From JAMXLO01 sp963726125 (GTDB lineage: Bacteria > Pseudomonadota > Alphaproteobacteria > Acetobacterales > Acetobacteraceae): a DNA stretch of 64,000 nucleotides. Location: contig CAVSBG010000020.1 in NCBI GenBank assembly GCA_963726125.1, forward strand, positions 1 to 64,000, given 5' to 3'. How positions within the stretch are numbered: the first letter of the stretch is position 1; each line of letters begins with the position of its first letter. Under the pieces are notes generated by a model. It did not search any database and had not been told where the DNA came from. It worked only from the letters and a program-made list of their open reading frames with translations. The position numbers and the translations under genes are program-made. This document shows positions 20,735 to 31,043 of the stretch, one piece after another.

Positions 20735-22452
20735 ATGAGCGTCGCTACTCTACCGCTCGGCTATCCGTCACGACTTGGCTGCCTCATTGCCGTGGCTTGT
20801 GCACTGGGCCTGCGCACGGCGGCCGCGTTTCCGGTGACCGACGAATTGAACCCGTGCAATCACCGCAGACCTGCCCACGCCAACCGAGTCGGATCTGCGC
20901 CATCAACTGCAACTGCAGTCAGGGGGCTTTGGCGCGGCCGCCAACGGAGCTGGCTGGACGTTCACGCCGGGTCTCGGCGCATACGAGTTCTACACCGATA
21001 ATGTGCTCGCCAGCCGCCACCGACCGGCGATGGGACCTGGTCACGGTGGTAACGCCAAGCATATCGATATTTGGCGACGAACCTAACGTGCAGGTCAACT
21101 TCAACTACAGCCCGCAATTCCGCCTCGACGCCACCACGCCGCAGGAAAACAGCGTCAATCAGCAATTGGCCGGCACGGGCCTGTTTACCGTCATCCCCGA
21201 CGAAGTGTTCCTCGATGTGCGGGCGTTCGCCGGCGTCGCGCCTTTGCAGACCGGCCTAGGCGCACAGGGGGCCACGCTGAACCCCACGTTTACCCAGACG
21301 AACACCGGCCCGACCGGGCTGTCCCAGCAGCAACTCTCGCAGAACAGCAGCGTGTCGATATCGCCCTATGTTCTGCACCGCTTCGGTGACACCGGCACGG
21401 CCAAACTCGGCTACGAGCTCAATCAGACGTCAATCGCACCGAGCGGCAGCGGATTCCCGCTGTTCTTTCCGAGCGGCAGCAACAGCCAGCACTCGCTCAC
21501 CAACGAGGCCGTCGCGCAATTCGAGACCGGCGAGCAGTTCGCCCCGTTCAGGAACCTGCTGGCGCTCAATGTCGCCCGGAGCACCGGCACCGGCATTGCC
21601 AACGATCAGAGCTCAGACACAATCTCCAACCAGCTCGGCTATGCGGTCAATCGCGACTGGGAGGTGTATGGCCAACTCGGCTACGAAAAGCTGAATTTCG
21701 GCGGCGTTCCGCCGACGCGTGTCGACGACATGACCTGGGGATTCGGAGCTGTGTGGACCCCGAACGCCGACAGCCAGATCACGCTTGGCTACGGACATCA
21801 AGACGGGGTCAGCGGCGTACAGCTCTCCGCTTACTATGCACTCACGGCGCGGACCCGGATCACCGCAAGCTACACGACCGGACTACAGACGAATCTGGGA
21901 CAGATCCAGGGTCAGCTCGATCTCCAGGCGCTTAACCAGAACGGCCAGGCGGTCGACGCACTGACTGGTGCGCCGCAGTTCAATGGCATTAACGGTTTCG
22001 GCAACCAGAACGGTCTGTATAAAAGCAAGAACTTCAACACCTCCATCTCCACCAGCCTGGATCGCGATCAGCTGTCCTTCACATTGGCCCTGTCCCAGCA
22101 GACCACGATCGCCACCGCCACGCAGGTTATTCCGGGTCAGTTCAATGCCATCGCGCCGCCGGTTGGCTCCACCGGCCAGTCCGCCACCGCGTATGTCACC
22201 TGGAGCCATCAGATCAGCGAAGATCTGTCGCTGAATTCCAGCGCCGCATACGGTACGAACACCATCACCGCGCCGACCGGGGTCGGCACGGGACAGCAGC
22301 GGTCAGTTGCCGCGAATGTTGGCCTACAGTATGCACTTAGTCAGACGGTGGTAACTAGCGCGCAGTATACTTTCTACGAGCAGTTCTCCCCGCTACCAGG
22401 GCAGACCATCTACCAAAACGTGTTCCTCGTCGGCATCAACAAACAGTTCTGA
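20735..22452 (+). CDS. XrtA-associated outer-membrane beta-barrel protein (two frameshifts as sequenced)
   Basis: The protein is about 570 aa, with a signal peptide (LGCLIAVACALGLRTAAAF) and a long series of alternating hydrophobic beta strands ending in the terminal aromatic residue of outer-membrane barrels (GINKQF). The family is TIGR03016-like, encoded beside exosortase A loci and presumed to help polymer secretion. Strand-like blocks include WDLVTVVTPSISIFG and TWGFGAVWTPNADSQITLGY. Frame changes lie near 20853 and 21022; the remaining 1.4 kb is open. It precedes the ATPase gene by 9 bp. Confidence 0.8.
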
Positions 22453-22461
22453 AGCGAAACC

Positions 22462-23448
22462 GTGTACGAGCAATTCTATCATCTCTCTGCCATTCCCTTT
22501 CAGCTGACCCCGGACAGCCGGTTCTTTTTCGGCTCCAGCGGGCACAGCCGGGCGATCTCGCACCTGGTCTACGGCCTGGCGCAGCAGGAAGGCTTCATCG
22601 TCATCACCGGCGAAGTCGGAGCCGGCAAGACCACCCTGGTCGAACAGCTCTGGTCGCAGCTCGACCGCAACAGCTACGTGATGGCGCGTATCGTCACCAC
22701 GCGCGTGTCCGGCGACGACCTGCTGCGCCTCGCGGTGGCGGGTTTCGGCGTGCCGGACGATGGCGGCTCCGACAAGGCAACGCTGCTGCGGCGGTTCGAA
22801 CGCCTGGCGCGGGATCAGCGGGCGGCCGGACGGCGATGCCTGCTGGTGGTCGATGAGGTACAGAACCTGCCGATGGCAGCGCTCGAGGAACTGCGGATGC
22901 TCTCCAACATCACGGTGGAGGGACGCGCGTCGGTGCAGACGATCCTGCTCGGCCAGCCGCAGTTCCGCGCGACGATGGCCAATCCGGATCTGGAGCAGCT
23001 CCGCCAGCGCATCCTCGCGTCGTATCACCTCGGTCCGCTCAGCGAGGCCGAAACGCGCGCCTACATCGAGCATCGCCTGAAGCGCGTCGGCTGGACGGGC
23101 GATCCGCAATGGGAAGATGCCGCGTTCACCTATCTCTTTCGCTATACCGACGGCATTCCGCGTCGGATCAACACGCTCTGCTCGCGCGTACTACTGTATG
23201 GGGCGATCGAGGAGACCCACACCATCACAGGCCCGATGGTAGAGATGACGGCGAACGAACTGAGCCAGGATCTTGGCGCCGGCCTCGCGGCACCACAGCC
23301 AGCAATGATCTCGGCGATGCCGAACGCGTCCACTGCGAGCACTGACACGCTGGTGCGCAGGATCGAGGCATTGGAGGAGACCACGGCCAAGCAGGACCGC
23401 GTGTTCCGGCGCGTTCTGGACCTGCTCAGCGCGGTCGCCGACCGATGA
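22462..23448 (+). CDS. XrtA-associated AAA ATPase (ExeA/GspA-like)
   Basis: The 328-aa ATPase starts with YEQFYHLSAIPFQLTPDSRF, the typical ExeA-like opening, with Walker A GEVGAGKTT near residue 50, Walker B CLLVVDEVQNLP and an AAA lid region (YRTDGIPRRIN-like, here FRYTDGIPRRINTLCSRV). Members of this TIGR03015-like group occur with PEP-CTERM exosortase loci and probably energise or regulate assembly in the cytoplasm. The start is GTG 22462. Its TGA overlaps the ATG of the next gene (ATGA), indicating translational coupling. This is where the dense frameshift zone ends. Confidence 0.88.
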   Translation: MYEQFYHLSAIPFQLTPDSRFFFGSSGHSRAISHLVYGLAQQEGFIVITGEVGAGKTTLVEQLWSQLDRNSYVMARIVTTRVSGDDLLRLAVAGFGVPDDGGSDKATLLRRFERLARDQRAAGRRCLLVVDEVQNLPMAALEELRMLSNITVEGRASVQTILLGQPQFRATMANPDLEQLRQRILASYHLGPLSEAETRAYIEHRLKRVGWTGDPQWEDAAFTYLFRYTDGIPRRINTLCSRVLLYGAIEETHTITGPMVEMTANELSQDLGAGLAAPQPAMISAMPNASTASTDTLVRRIEALEETTAKQDRVFRRVLDLLSAVADR

Positions 23449-24335
23449 TCCCGACAATCCGCAACGCGATGACGGTCGATGTCGAGGATTTCTTCCAGGT
23501 CCAGGCGTTCGCCAACTGTGTCGACCGAGCCGCCTGGGACGAAATCGTCCCGCGCGTGGAGCAAAACGTCGATCGCATTTTGGCCCAGTTCGATGCCGTC
23601 GGCGTGACCGCCACATTCTTCACGCTGGGATGGATCGCGGAACGCCACAAATCGATGGTCCGCCGCATTGTCGCCGCCGGCCATGAGCTGGCCAGCCACG
23701 GCTACGAGCACATCCGCGCCGATGCACAGGATCTGGCCGGGTTCCGAGCCGATATTGGGCGCACTCGCCGCCTGCTGGAAGATATCGGTGGCGTGCGCGT
23801 GCGCGGCTACCGCGCGGCGACATTCTCCATCGGCGCCCGCAATCAATGGGCGTTCGAGGCGCTCGAGGCAGAGGGCTACGAATACAGTTCCAGCGTGAAC
23901 CCGATCAGTCACGACCTGTACGGCATGCCCGACGCACCGCGCCTGCCCTATCGCCCGGCCGCCGGCGGGCTGTGGGAAATTCCCATGACGACGGTGCGGG
24001 TGTTCGGGCGAAATTTTCCCTGCTCAGGCGGCGGCTTTTTCCGCCTGTTGCCGTACGCAGTGTATCGCGCCGGATTGACCCACGTGAACCGGGCCGAGCG
24101 CCGGCCCGGCATATTCTATTTCCACCCGTGGGAGATCGACCCCGGCCAGCCGGCCGTCGCGAACTGCAGCTGGAAATCGCGGTTCCGTCACTACACCAAC
24201 CTGTCGCGCATGTCCGCCAAGCTCGATCGGCTGCTGCATGACTTTGCCTGGGGCCGCATGGACCGCGTGTTCACGGAGCAACTGGCGCCGCGCGTTCCGG
24301 CCCGGGAACGCACGCCCGTGCCTCTCCCGGCCTGA
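23445..24335 (+). CDS. XrtA system polysaccharide deacetylase (DUF3473 type)
   Basis: The 296-aa NodB-fold enzyme starts NAMTVDVEDFFQVQAFA, with the catalytic Asp in TVDVED and zinc ligands in HELASHGYEHIR; GYRAATFSIG and FYFHPWEIDPGQP complete the family pattern (TIGR03006-like with the DUF3473 C terminus). It should remove N-acetyl groups from exopolysaccharide or a glycan intermediate. There is no clear signal peptide, so a cytoplasmic or membrane-associated site is possible. It is coupled to the ATPase gene and is followed by a long palindrome before femAB. Confidence 0.9.
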   Translation: MIPTIRNAMTVDVEDFFQVQAFANCVDRAAWDEIVPRVEQNVDRILAQFDAVGVTATFFTLGWIAERHKSMVRRIVAAGHELASHGYEHIRADAQDLAGFRADIGRTRRLLEDIGGVRVRGYRAATFSIGARNQWAFEALEAEGYEYSSSVNPISHDLYGMPDAPRLPYRPAAGGLWEIPMTTVRVFGRNFPCSGGGFFRLLPYAVYRAGLTHVNRAERRPGIFYFHPWEIDPGQPAVANCSWKSRFRHYTNLSRMSAKLDRLLHDFAWGRMDRVFTEQLAPRVPARERTPVPLPA

Positions 24336-24393
24336 TCGACATGCCATCTCTCCGCCGTCATGGCCGGGCTCTCCGCAGTCACGGCCGGGCTCT

Positions 24394-24490
24394 CCGCCGT
24401 CATGGCCGGGCTTGGCCCGGCCAACCACGTCTTCCTTGCGCTCTCCCGCAAAGGCGTGGTTGGCCGGCCCAAGCCTGGCCATGACGGCGG
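24394..24490. repeat. Long REP-like palindrome between deacetylase and femAB genes
   Basis: Positions 24394-24429 and 24455-24490 are inverted copies with 34 of 36 matches, with a 25-bp centre. The arm core ATGGCCGGGCTTGGCCCGG is the same family as at 3500 and at the window start. A short run of GTCACGGCCGGGCTCTCCGC units precedes it (24356-24393). It lies in an open frame just before femAB and could form a stable mRNA hairpin. Confidence 0.8.
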
Positions 24491-24518
24491 GGCGAAGCTC
24501 CTGCCCACACGCGACGCC

Positions 24519-25550
24519 ATGGCGATCCGCCTCCGACCGCTTGATGACGCCAGCGCGGACGCGTGGGACGCCTTCGTTGCCGCAATGCCGAACGGCAGCT
24601 TCTTCCATTGCGCGACCTGGGCCCGCGTCATTGAGACCGCCTTCGGCCATCGCTGCCACTTCACCCTGGCAGAGCAGGACGGCGCCATCGTCGGCGTGCT
24701 GCCGCTGACCCATGTCAGGACGCGACTGTTCGGCAACACGCTGGTGTCCACGCCGTTCTGTGTCTACGGCGGACCGCTCGCCACCGAACCCGAGGCTTTG
24801 GACGCGCTGGAAGCCCACGCGGAAGCACTCCGGAGCAGGCTCGGCGCCTCCGCGGTCGAATTGCGGGAGCGTCAGGCCGTCGAGGGCGACTGGCTGGTCC
24901 GTCCGGACCTTTACGTAACATTCCGCAAACCGATCACTGGCGATGACGACAGCAACATGAAGGCGATCCCCCGCAAGCAGCGCGCCATGGTGCGCAAGGG
25001 GATTCAGAACGGTCTATCGTCGGTATGCCATCAGGATGTTGCGGTGCTGCACCGCGTTTATGCGGAAAGCGTGCGTAATCTCGGCACGCCGGTGTTTTCG
25101 CGCCGCTACTTCGCCATCCTCGCCGAGGCTTTCGGTAACCGCAGCGATATCGTCACCGTGCTGGACAACGACAAACCGATAGCAGCCGTGATGAATTTCT
25201 ACTTTCGCGATGAGGTATTGCCCTACTACGGTGGCGGTACATCAGAGGCACGCCAGCGGGCGGGAAACGACTTCATGTATTGGGAAGTGATGCGACGTGC
25301 GGCCGAACGCGGTTGCCGCTTGTTCGACTTCGGTCGCAGCAAGCTGGGCACTGGCTCGTTTGCCTTTAAGCACAATTGGGGATTCGAGCCGGAGAAGCTG
25401 CATTACCGCTACCGCCTCGCGCCGGGAGCGACGATACCCGACCACAACCCGCTCAATCCGAAGTACCGGCTGTTCATCGCTGCCTGGAAGCGCTTGCCGC
25501 TGTCTATTGCGAATCTGCTCGGCCCACCGATCGTGCGCGGGCTCGGCTGA
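24519..25550 (+). CDS. FemAB-related PEP-CTERM system protein (GNAT-fold acyltransferase)
   Basis: The 343-aa protein belongs to the FemAB/Acetyltransf_6 superfamily, which uses aminoacyl-tRNA or acyl-CoA donors. It shows FFHCATWARVIETAFGH near the N terminus, MKAIPRKQRAMVRKGI in the middle and GCRLFDFGRSKLGTGSFAFK with HNWGFEP at the C-terminal GNAT fold, all typical of TIGR03019-like members of exosortase loci. The frame is open back through the palindrome to 24360, but ATG 24519 (MAIRLRPLDDA) is the natural start. It lies 5 bp before the next glycosyltransferase gene. Confidence 0.88.
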   Translation: MAIRLRPLDDASADAWDAFVAAMPNGSFFHCATWARVIETAFGHRCHFTLAEQDGAIVGVLPLTHVRTRLFGNTLVSTPFCVYGGPLATEPEALDALEAHAEALRSRLGASAVELRERQAVEGDWLVRPDLYVTFRKPITGDDDSNMKAIPRKQRAMVRKGIQNGLSSVCHQDVAVLHRVYAESVRNLGTPVFSRRYFAILAEAFGNRSDIVTVLDNDKPIAAVMNFYFRDEVLPYYGGGTSEARQRAGNDFMYWEVMRRAAERGCRLFDFGRSKLGTGSFAFKHNWGFEPEKLHYRYRLAPGATIPDHNPLNPKYRLFIAAWKRLPLSIANLLGPPIVRGLG

Positions 25551-25555
25551 GTAGC

Positions 25556-26789
25556 ATGCAGGATCTTCTCTTCCTCGCACACCGGATCCCCTTCCCGCCC
25601 GACAAGGGTGACAAGATCCGCGCGTGGAACATCTTCCGTCACCTCGCTCGCACGCATCGGATGCACCTCGGCTGTTTCGTCGATGATCCCGCGGACAAGG
25701 TGCATCTCGCAGAGCTTCGCTCGCATTGCGCCGATCTGTGCTGCATCCCACTCAACCGTCGCGTGCAGCACCTGAAAACGGCGCTCCGGTTTCGCCATGG
25801 CAAGCCGCTGTCGATCGGCTATTTCCACGATCGACGCCTGCAACGCTGGGTCGATGCCAAGCTGGCAACCGGCACCATCGACCGCGTCTTCGTCTTTTCA
25901 TCCTCCATGGCGGGCTATGTGATGCATGCAAGGGGCGTGCGACGTATCCTCGACATGGTGGATGTCGATTCCGAGAAGTGGACCGCCTACGCCGAGACCG
26001 CGCGTTTTCCTGCGCGTGCCGTGTGGGCACGCGAGGGCCGCACTCTGCTGGCGTTCGAGCGTTACGCCGCAGCGCATTTCGACCACAGCCTGTTTGCCGC
26101 CGAACACGAATGGCAGCGCTTCGTCACCCTGGCGCCAGAAACCGTGCAGCGGACCAGTTGGGTGTCGAACGGCGTCGAATTCCGACTATTTTTCGCCGAC
26201 CCATCATTTCGCCGTGCCGTTCCGACCCCAGGGCGCCGAACTGGTGTTCACCGGACGGATGGACTACCGGCCGAACATCGACGCCATGCAATGGTTCGTC
26301 CGCGAAGTCCTGCCCGTGCTGCGCCAACGCGTGCCAACCGCGCGCCTGTGGATCGTCGGTTCGGCGCCAAGCAAGGAAGTGCTGGCGCTTAACAAGCTGG
26401 ACGGCGTTCACGTCACAGGACGGGTTCCCGATACCAGGCCCTGGCTCGCCGCCGCCGACGTGGTGGTCGCGCCCTTGCGGATCGCGCGCGGCATCCAGAA
26501 CAAGCTGCTGGAAGCGATGGCAATGGCAAAGCCCGTTGTCGCGACACCGGAAGCGTTCGAAGGCGTGCGAGCGATGCCCGGTCGTGACATCCTGCTCGCA
26601 AGTGGGGTGGATGAAACGGTGCAAAAGATCGCCGAGGTACTCGACGGCCGCCATAGAACGCTGGGTGAATCCGCCCGGCGCGCCGTGGAGGCCGAGCACC
26701 AATGGTCGGTCACGCTGCGCCCGATCGATCGAATGTTCGACGCTCCCACACTGCATCCCACGCCGATCGGCTCGGGGGCGTCGGCGTGA
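25556..26789 (+). CDS. Glycosyltransferase, PEP-CTERM/EpsH1 system type (one frameshift)
   Basis: The GT-B fold glycosyltransferase of about 410 aa opens with DLLFLAHRIPFPPDKGDKIR, the hallmark of the TIGR03087 group found only beside exosortase A. The C-terminal nucleotide-sugar domain has PLRIARGIQNKLLEAMAMAK. One extra C near 26180 shifts the frame between GVEF and DYFSPTHHF; removing it restores a continuous family-length protein. Its TGA overlaps the GTG start of the exosortase gene. It acts at the cytosolic face on the lipid-linked saccharide. Confidence 0.88.
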
Positions 26790-28336
26790 ACGTTCGCGCC
26801 CTCACCGAGACAGGACTGACCGATGTGTGGCGCAGTGGCCCCGCCGTCGCCGCCAGCATCGGCGTGGTCGCGCTCGGCCTGTTGTTCCATGCCGAAGTCG
26901 CCACCGCCGTCCACGTCTGGTTCATGTCAACAGCCTACAACCACTGCTTCCTGGTCATCCCGATCGTGCTCTATCTCCTGTGGGATCGGCGCGAGGTCCT
27001 GCACGACGCGATCGCCAACCCGATGCCGATGGCTGCGCTCGCCGGAATTCCGCTGGCGATGGTGTGGTTTGTGGCGGAGCGCCTCGGCATCATGGAGGGC
27101 CGTCAGCTCGTCGCAATGTCCTTCGTCGAGTTGCTGTTCTTCATCGTTCTCGGGCCACGCCTGTGGTGGCAGCTCGCCGGACCGTTGCTGTATCTGTATT
27201 TCCTGGTGCCGTTCGGCGCCTTCCTGACGCGTCCGCTACAGGACTTCACCACGATCTTCGTCGACCACGGACTGCGGTTCCTGCATATACCGGCCTATAT
27301 CACTGGCTACACGATCGAGATTCCGGAAGGCACCTTCCTGATCGCCGAAGCCTGCGCCGGACTGCGCTTCCTGATTGCCGCGGTGGCGTTCGGCTGTCTC
27401 TACGCGCTGATCATGTACCGTGGCTGGCTGCGCCGGGCAGTGTTCATCGCGGCGTCCCTTGTCGTGCCCGTCATTGCCAACGGGTTCCGCGCGCTCGGCA
27501 TCATATCGCTGGGTCACCTGCTTGGCAGCGCGCAGGCGGTGGAAGCAGATCATATCCTGTATGGCTGGATCTTCTTCTCGATTGTCATCCTGATCCTGAT
27601 CGCTCTCGGCCTGCCGTTCCGCCAGGATCAACCGGTACCGCCATCTCAGCACCCGCGGCGTGCGCCGGATTGGAACCAATTCCGTCCGGCGATGTTCGGC
27701 ACTGCCGCCTTGGTCCTACTCGCCGCAATCAGTCCCGCGGTCGCCGAAACGCTCAATCGAACGGCCACGCCGGACATGACATCCACGATATCCTTGCTGC
27801 AACCAACGTCTGTCTGCCAAGCGGTGCCGACGCCACCCAGCGAGGGCCTTGATGCGTCGGGCCGTACCGTCGTGCAGCGCTTCGACTGCGGCCAAGGCGT
27901 GCTGACCCTCACGCTCGAGGTGTTCTCGCCACGCAGCCCGACCAGCCAACTCCTCGCCGAGCAGCACCGCCTGACCGACATGGGCGTCGCGGAAGACGTT
28001 CAATCCACGCCACTGAACCTGCCGAATGCCCCGCAAGGCGCGTGGCACATGATTGCGGCAGTGGAGGCAACCCACGTCGCGGCTGCCAGCCTGTGGATCG
28101 AGGGCGAGCCGGCGCGACTGGGCCTTATGGGACGCGTGCAGCAGGCATGGCGGAGCATCGTTGGCTCGCAATGGGCGCCAGTACTTGTCGTGGTCACGGC
28201 ACAGCGCGATCCGCGCCTGCCCGAGATCGCCGGGCAGCAACGAGCAGCGGATGAAGTCGAGACATTCCTACGCTCCCAGCCACAACTGGCTAAGCTGATC
28301 GCGACCGCCGGCGCCGTGGCACCGGTCAAGGACTGA
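26786..28336 (+). CDS. xrtA: Exosortase A with fused EpsI-type C-terminal domain
   Basis: The 516-aa inner-membrane transpeptidase-like enzyme recognises and cleaves PEP-CTERM signals. It has about eight membrane helices followed by a periplasmic EpsI-like domain of about 200 residues. The putative catalytic residues are Cys190 in AEACAGLRFL, Arg235 in ANGFRALGI and His256 in EADHILYGW. The fused architecture is that of XrtA. It starts at GTG 26786, overlapping the preceding stop by 4 bp. No PEP-CTERM substrate gene lies in this window, so its targets are elsewhere or outside the sequenced segment. Confidence 0.93.
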   Translation: MNVRALTETGLTDVWRSGPAVAASIGVVALGLLFHAEVATAVHVWFMSTAYNHCFLVIPIVLYLLWDRREVLHDAIANPMPMAALAGIPLAMVWFVAERLGIMEGRQLVAMSFVELLFFIVLGPRLWWQLAGPLLYLYFLVPFGAFLTRPLQDFTTIFVDHGLRFLHIPAYITGYTIEIPEGTFLIAEACAGLRFLIAAVAFGCLYALIMYRGWLRRAVFIAASLVVPVIANGFRALGIISLGHLLGSAQAVEADHILYGWIFFSIVILILIALGLPFRQDQPVPPSQHPRRAPDWNQFRPAMFGTAALVLLAAISPAVAETLNRTATPDMTSTISLLQPTSVCQAVPTPPSEGLDASGRTVVQRFDCGQGVLTLTLEVFSPRSPTSQLLAEQHRLTDMGVAEDVQSTPLNLPNAPQGAWHMIAAVEATHVAAASLWIEGEPARLGLMGRVQQAWRSIVGSQWAPVLVVVTAQRDPRLPEIAGQQRAADEVETFLRSQPQLAKLIATAGAVAPVKD

Positions 28337-28449
28337 AGGTGCGCGACCGACCAACGGTGTAACATGGCCGTGCAGCCGGTTGCCCCACAGAACACCGGCA
28401 TGTCCTCCTCGGCTTGTCATGGCCGCGGCGGCGTTTACACCGGACGGAC

Positions 28450-29560
28450 ATGAGCGGCAAAGTATCCACCAATGGTTCACCACCGCTGCTGCTGCACGCG
28501 TTCGCAACGTTCGCCGTCGGCGGCGCGCAAATGCGCTTCGTCACGCTGGCCAATGCCTTCGGACACGGCTATCGGCACATCGTGGTGGCGATGGACGGCA
28601 ACTACGCCTGCGCCCGACACTTGTCGCCCGCACTCGATCTGCGATGCGAGCCGATCGAGGCGCCGAAGCGTGCAACGCTCGGCAACGTGCGAAGCTTCCG
28701 CGGCCTGTTGCGCAGGTTCGCGCCGGATCTGTTGGTTACCTACAATTGGGGCGCGATCGAGTGGGCGATGGCCAACATCCCACGCCTGGTTCGCCACATC
28801 CACGTCGAGGACGGCTTCGGCCCGGAAGAACGCAACGCGCAGATCCGCCGACGCGTATTGACGCGCTGGCTGGTGTTGGCGCGCAGCACGGTGGTATTGC
28901 CCTCCCGCAACCTGCGAGGGATCGCAACCAACATCTGGCACCTGGATCCGCGCCGCGTGCACTACGTTCCGAACGGCATCGACCTCGACCGTTTCGCCGC
29001 TGGCGAACGCGCGCCGACCGGCGAGCCGGCCATCGGCACCATCACGGGACTCCGGCGAGAGAAAAACCTTACGCGTCTGCTGCATGCATTCCGGCAAGTG
29101 GCGGACACGACGCCGGCACGTCTGATCATCGCGGGCGACGGCTCTGAACGCTCCACGCTGGAAGCCCAGGCCGCAGGAACTCGGGCTCGGCGAGCGCATC
29201 CAATTCACCGGACATCTGGACGATCCGGCACCGCTGTACCGTTCCATCGATGTCTTCACGCTGTCGTCCGACACCGAGCAGATGCCGCTGTCGGTTCTGG
29301 AGGCAATGGCTACGGGTCTCCCTGTCGCGGCAACCGACGTCGGGGACATTGCAGCGATGGTTGCTCCGGAGAACCGACCCTTCATCACGCCACTCGACGA
29401 AACGGCGCTCGCCAAAGCCATCGCATCGTTGATCCGCGATCCCGCGCTGCGCCAGCGCGTCGGCGCAGCGAATCGCGCCAAGGCCGTCGCGGAGTTCGGT
29501 CAGGTCGGAATGATCGCTGCCTGGCGGGCGCTGTTCGACGGCACTGCGACGGCGGCATGA
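28450..29560 (+). CDS. Glycosyltransferase family 4 (exopolysaccharide locus, one frameshift)
   Basis: The GT-B fold enzyme is about 369 aa. The N-terminal acceptor domain has LHAFATFAVGGAQMRFVTLA, a pattern seen in TIGR03088-like sugar transferases of exosortase loci. The C-terminal donor domain has ITGLRREKNLTRLLHAF, and the EX7E region is TEQMPLSVLEAMATG. A single extra G near 29172 interrupts EAQAQELGLGERIQFTGH; without it the gene has the expected length. ATG 28450 is preceded by a 113-bp gap after xrtA. Its TGA overlaps the ATG of the next gene. Confidence 0.86.
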
Positions 29561-30633
29561 CCGATATCACGCTATCCCGGGTAACCGACTGGGCCGACCT
29601 TGGGAACCGCTGGCGCGCGCTCGAGGCGCGTTCCAGTTGCTCGTTCTTCCAAAGCTGGACCTGGACAGGCTGTCTCGCCGAGGAACGGTTTGACGACCCG
29701 GTATTGCTCGAGGCGAAAAGCGACGGGCGCGTGGTCGTGATGGCCCTGTTCAACCGGCATCGCGTGGTGACGGGACAGCAAACTCTGTGGCTCGGAGAAA
29801 GCGGTCGCCGGGACTTCGACGGGATTTACATCGAATGGAACGGCCTGCTCGCGGAAGCCGGCACGTCCCTTGGCCAGTTGGCCGATTGCCTACGTGCGGC
29901 CCGGCTCGCCCCGCTCAATGGGGGATGGCGGCAATGGACGGGTCGGCGCCTGGTGCTCAGCGGAGTGGACGAACCGACGATGCAGGCTGCACATGCCGCC
30001 GGCGGTAGTCTGTGGGTGCGCCGACAGTCGGCGGCGCCGTATGTTGATCTCGCCGCACTGCTGCAAATGCAACAGACCTACCTGGGGGCGCTGAGCAGCA
30101 ATACCCGCTATCGCCTTCGCCGGTCCGAACGTGCCTACGCTGCCACTGGCAAACTCGAATTGCGGCGAGCGGCATCGCTCGACGAGGCGGTGACATTCCT
30201 CGACGCGTTGGAAGTGCTGCATCAGGCGACGTGGACCCGGCGTGGGCGAACCGGCGCTTTCGCGGATCCCTGGATCCGGAGGTTCCACCGCACGTTGGTG
30301 CAACGCGGACTCGAGCGCGGCGAGATCGCCCTATTGCGGCTCACCGCCGGAAAGCGCGTGGTCGGTTACCTGTACAACTTCGAATTTCGTGGCAGTGTGG
30401 TCAACTATCAGAGCGGATTCGACTATGAGGGTGCCCAACGCCACCAAACTCCCGGGCTGACCTCTCACCATCAGGCAATCATCGATGCGGCGTCACGCGG
30501 GCTCGCCCGTTATGATTTCCTCGCCGGCGACGATCGCTACAAGCGCAGCCTGGGGACTGCAGAGGCCAAGCTCGGCTGGCTCGAACTTGGTGGTGGCTGG
30601 CCAGGCCGGCTGTTCGCGCGATGGGTGCGATAG
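29557..30633 (+). CDS. GNAT-fold acyltransferase (Acetyltransf_6 / CelD-like)
   Basis: The 358-aa protein is a FemAB/CelD-like enzyme, with the N-terminal FFQSWTWTGCLAEERFDDP and a C-terminal block containing VGYLYNFEFRGSVVNYQSGF and ARYDFLAGDDRYKRSLG. Members acylate polysaccharides or their precursors in cellulose and other EPS loci. It is translationally coupled (ATGA) to the preceding glycosyltransferase and is the last gene of the rightward polysaccharide operon, converging with rbfA 20 bp away. The substrate cannot be inferred. Confidence 0.85.
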   Translation: MTDITLSRVTDWADLGNRWRALEARSSCSFFQSWTWTGCLAEERFDDPVLLEAKSDGRVVVMALFNRHRVVTGQQTLWLGESGRRDFDGIYIEWNGLLAEAGTSLGQLADCLRAARLAPLNGGWRQWTGRRLVLSGVDEPTMQAAHAAGGSLWVRRQSAAPYVDLAALLQMQQTYLGALSSNTRYRLRRSERAYAATGKLELRRAASLDEAVTFLDALEVLHQATWTRRGRTGAFADPWIRRFHRTLVQRGLERGEIALLRLTAGKRVVGYLYNFEFRGSVVNYQSGFDYEGAQRHQTPGLTSHHQAIIDAASRGLARYDFLAGDDRYKRSLGTAEAKLGWLELGGGWPGRLFARWVR

Positions 30634-30653
30634 CTGGTCGTTACAGCCCAGCA

Positions 30654-31043
30654 CTACTCGGATTTCTCCAGATCCCGTGCCACCTCTGGCCGATGCAACA
30701 ACCGGTCGATCTTGGTCGCATATTCCAGCGCGTGGTCCGGCTGGAACGTCAGGTCCGGTGCGAACTTCAGCGGTAGCGCATGCGCCACCTGCCCTCGCAA
30801 ATACGGTGTTGCCCGCTTCAACGCCGGCAGCAAAGCATCCACATCGGTCCGCCCCAACCGCGAGATGAACGCCACAGCGTGCTTCAGGTCCGGCGACATC
30901 CGCACCTCAGAGACGGTAATCGCCGCTTCGGCCAGCTCCGGATCGCGGAAGTCCCGCCGCTCGAACAACCCGGCGAGCACGTGGCGGATTTCCTCCGCCA
31001 CGCGCAACTGCCGCTGCGTCGGTCCGGTATCGCGCTTCTTCAA
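30654..31043 (-). CDS. rbfA: 30S ribosome-binding factor RbfA
   Basis: The 129-aa KH-fold protein binds pre-30S subunits and helps mature the 5' end of 16S rRNA. It shows RQLRVAEEIRHVLAGLF at the N terminus, ITVSEVRMSPDLKHAVAFIS in the middle and LRGQVAHALPLKFAPDLTF toward the C terminus. The start is a TTG at 31043 overlapping the infB stop codon (TTGA), chosen because KKRDTGPTQRQLRVAEEIR begins there. It is the last gene of the rimP-nusA-ylxR-infB-rbfA operon. Confidence 0.92.
   Translation of the reverse strand: MKKRDTGPTQRQLRVAEEIRHVLAGLFERRDFRDPELAEAAITVSEVRMSPDLKHAVAFISRLGRTDVDALLPALKRATPYLRGQVAHALPLKFAPDLTFQPDHALEYATKIDRLLHRPEVARDLEKSE

Noticed and set aside
25726..27852. 708-codon open frame on the plus strand
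   Set aside because: It overlaps a glycosyltransferase and xrtA in a wrong frame and is Arg/Pro-rich without motifs.
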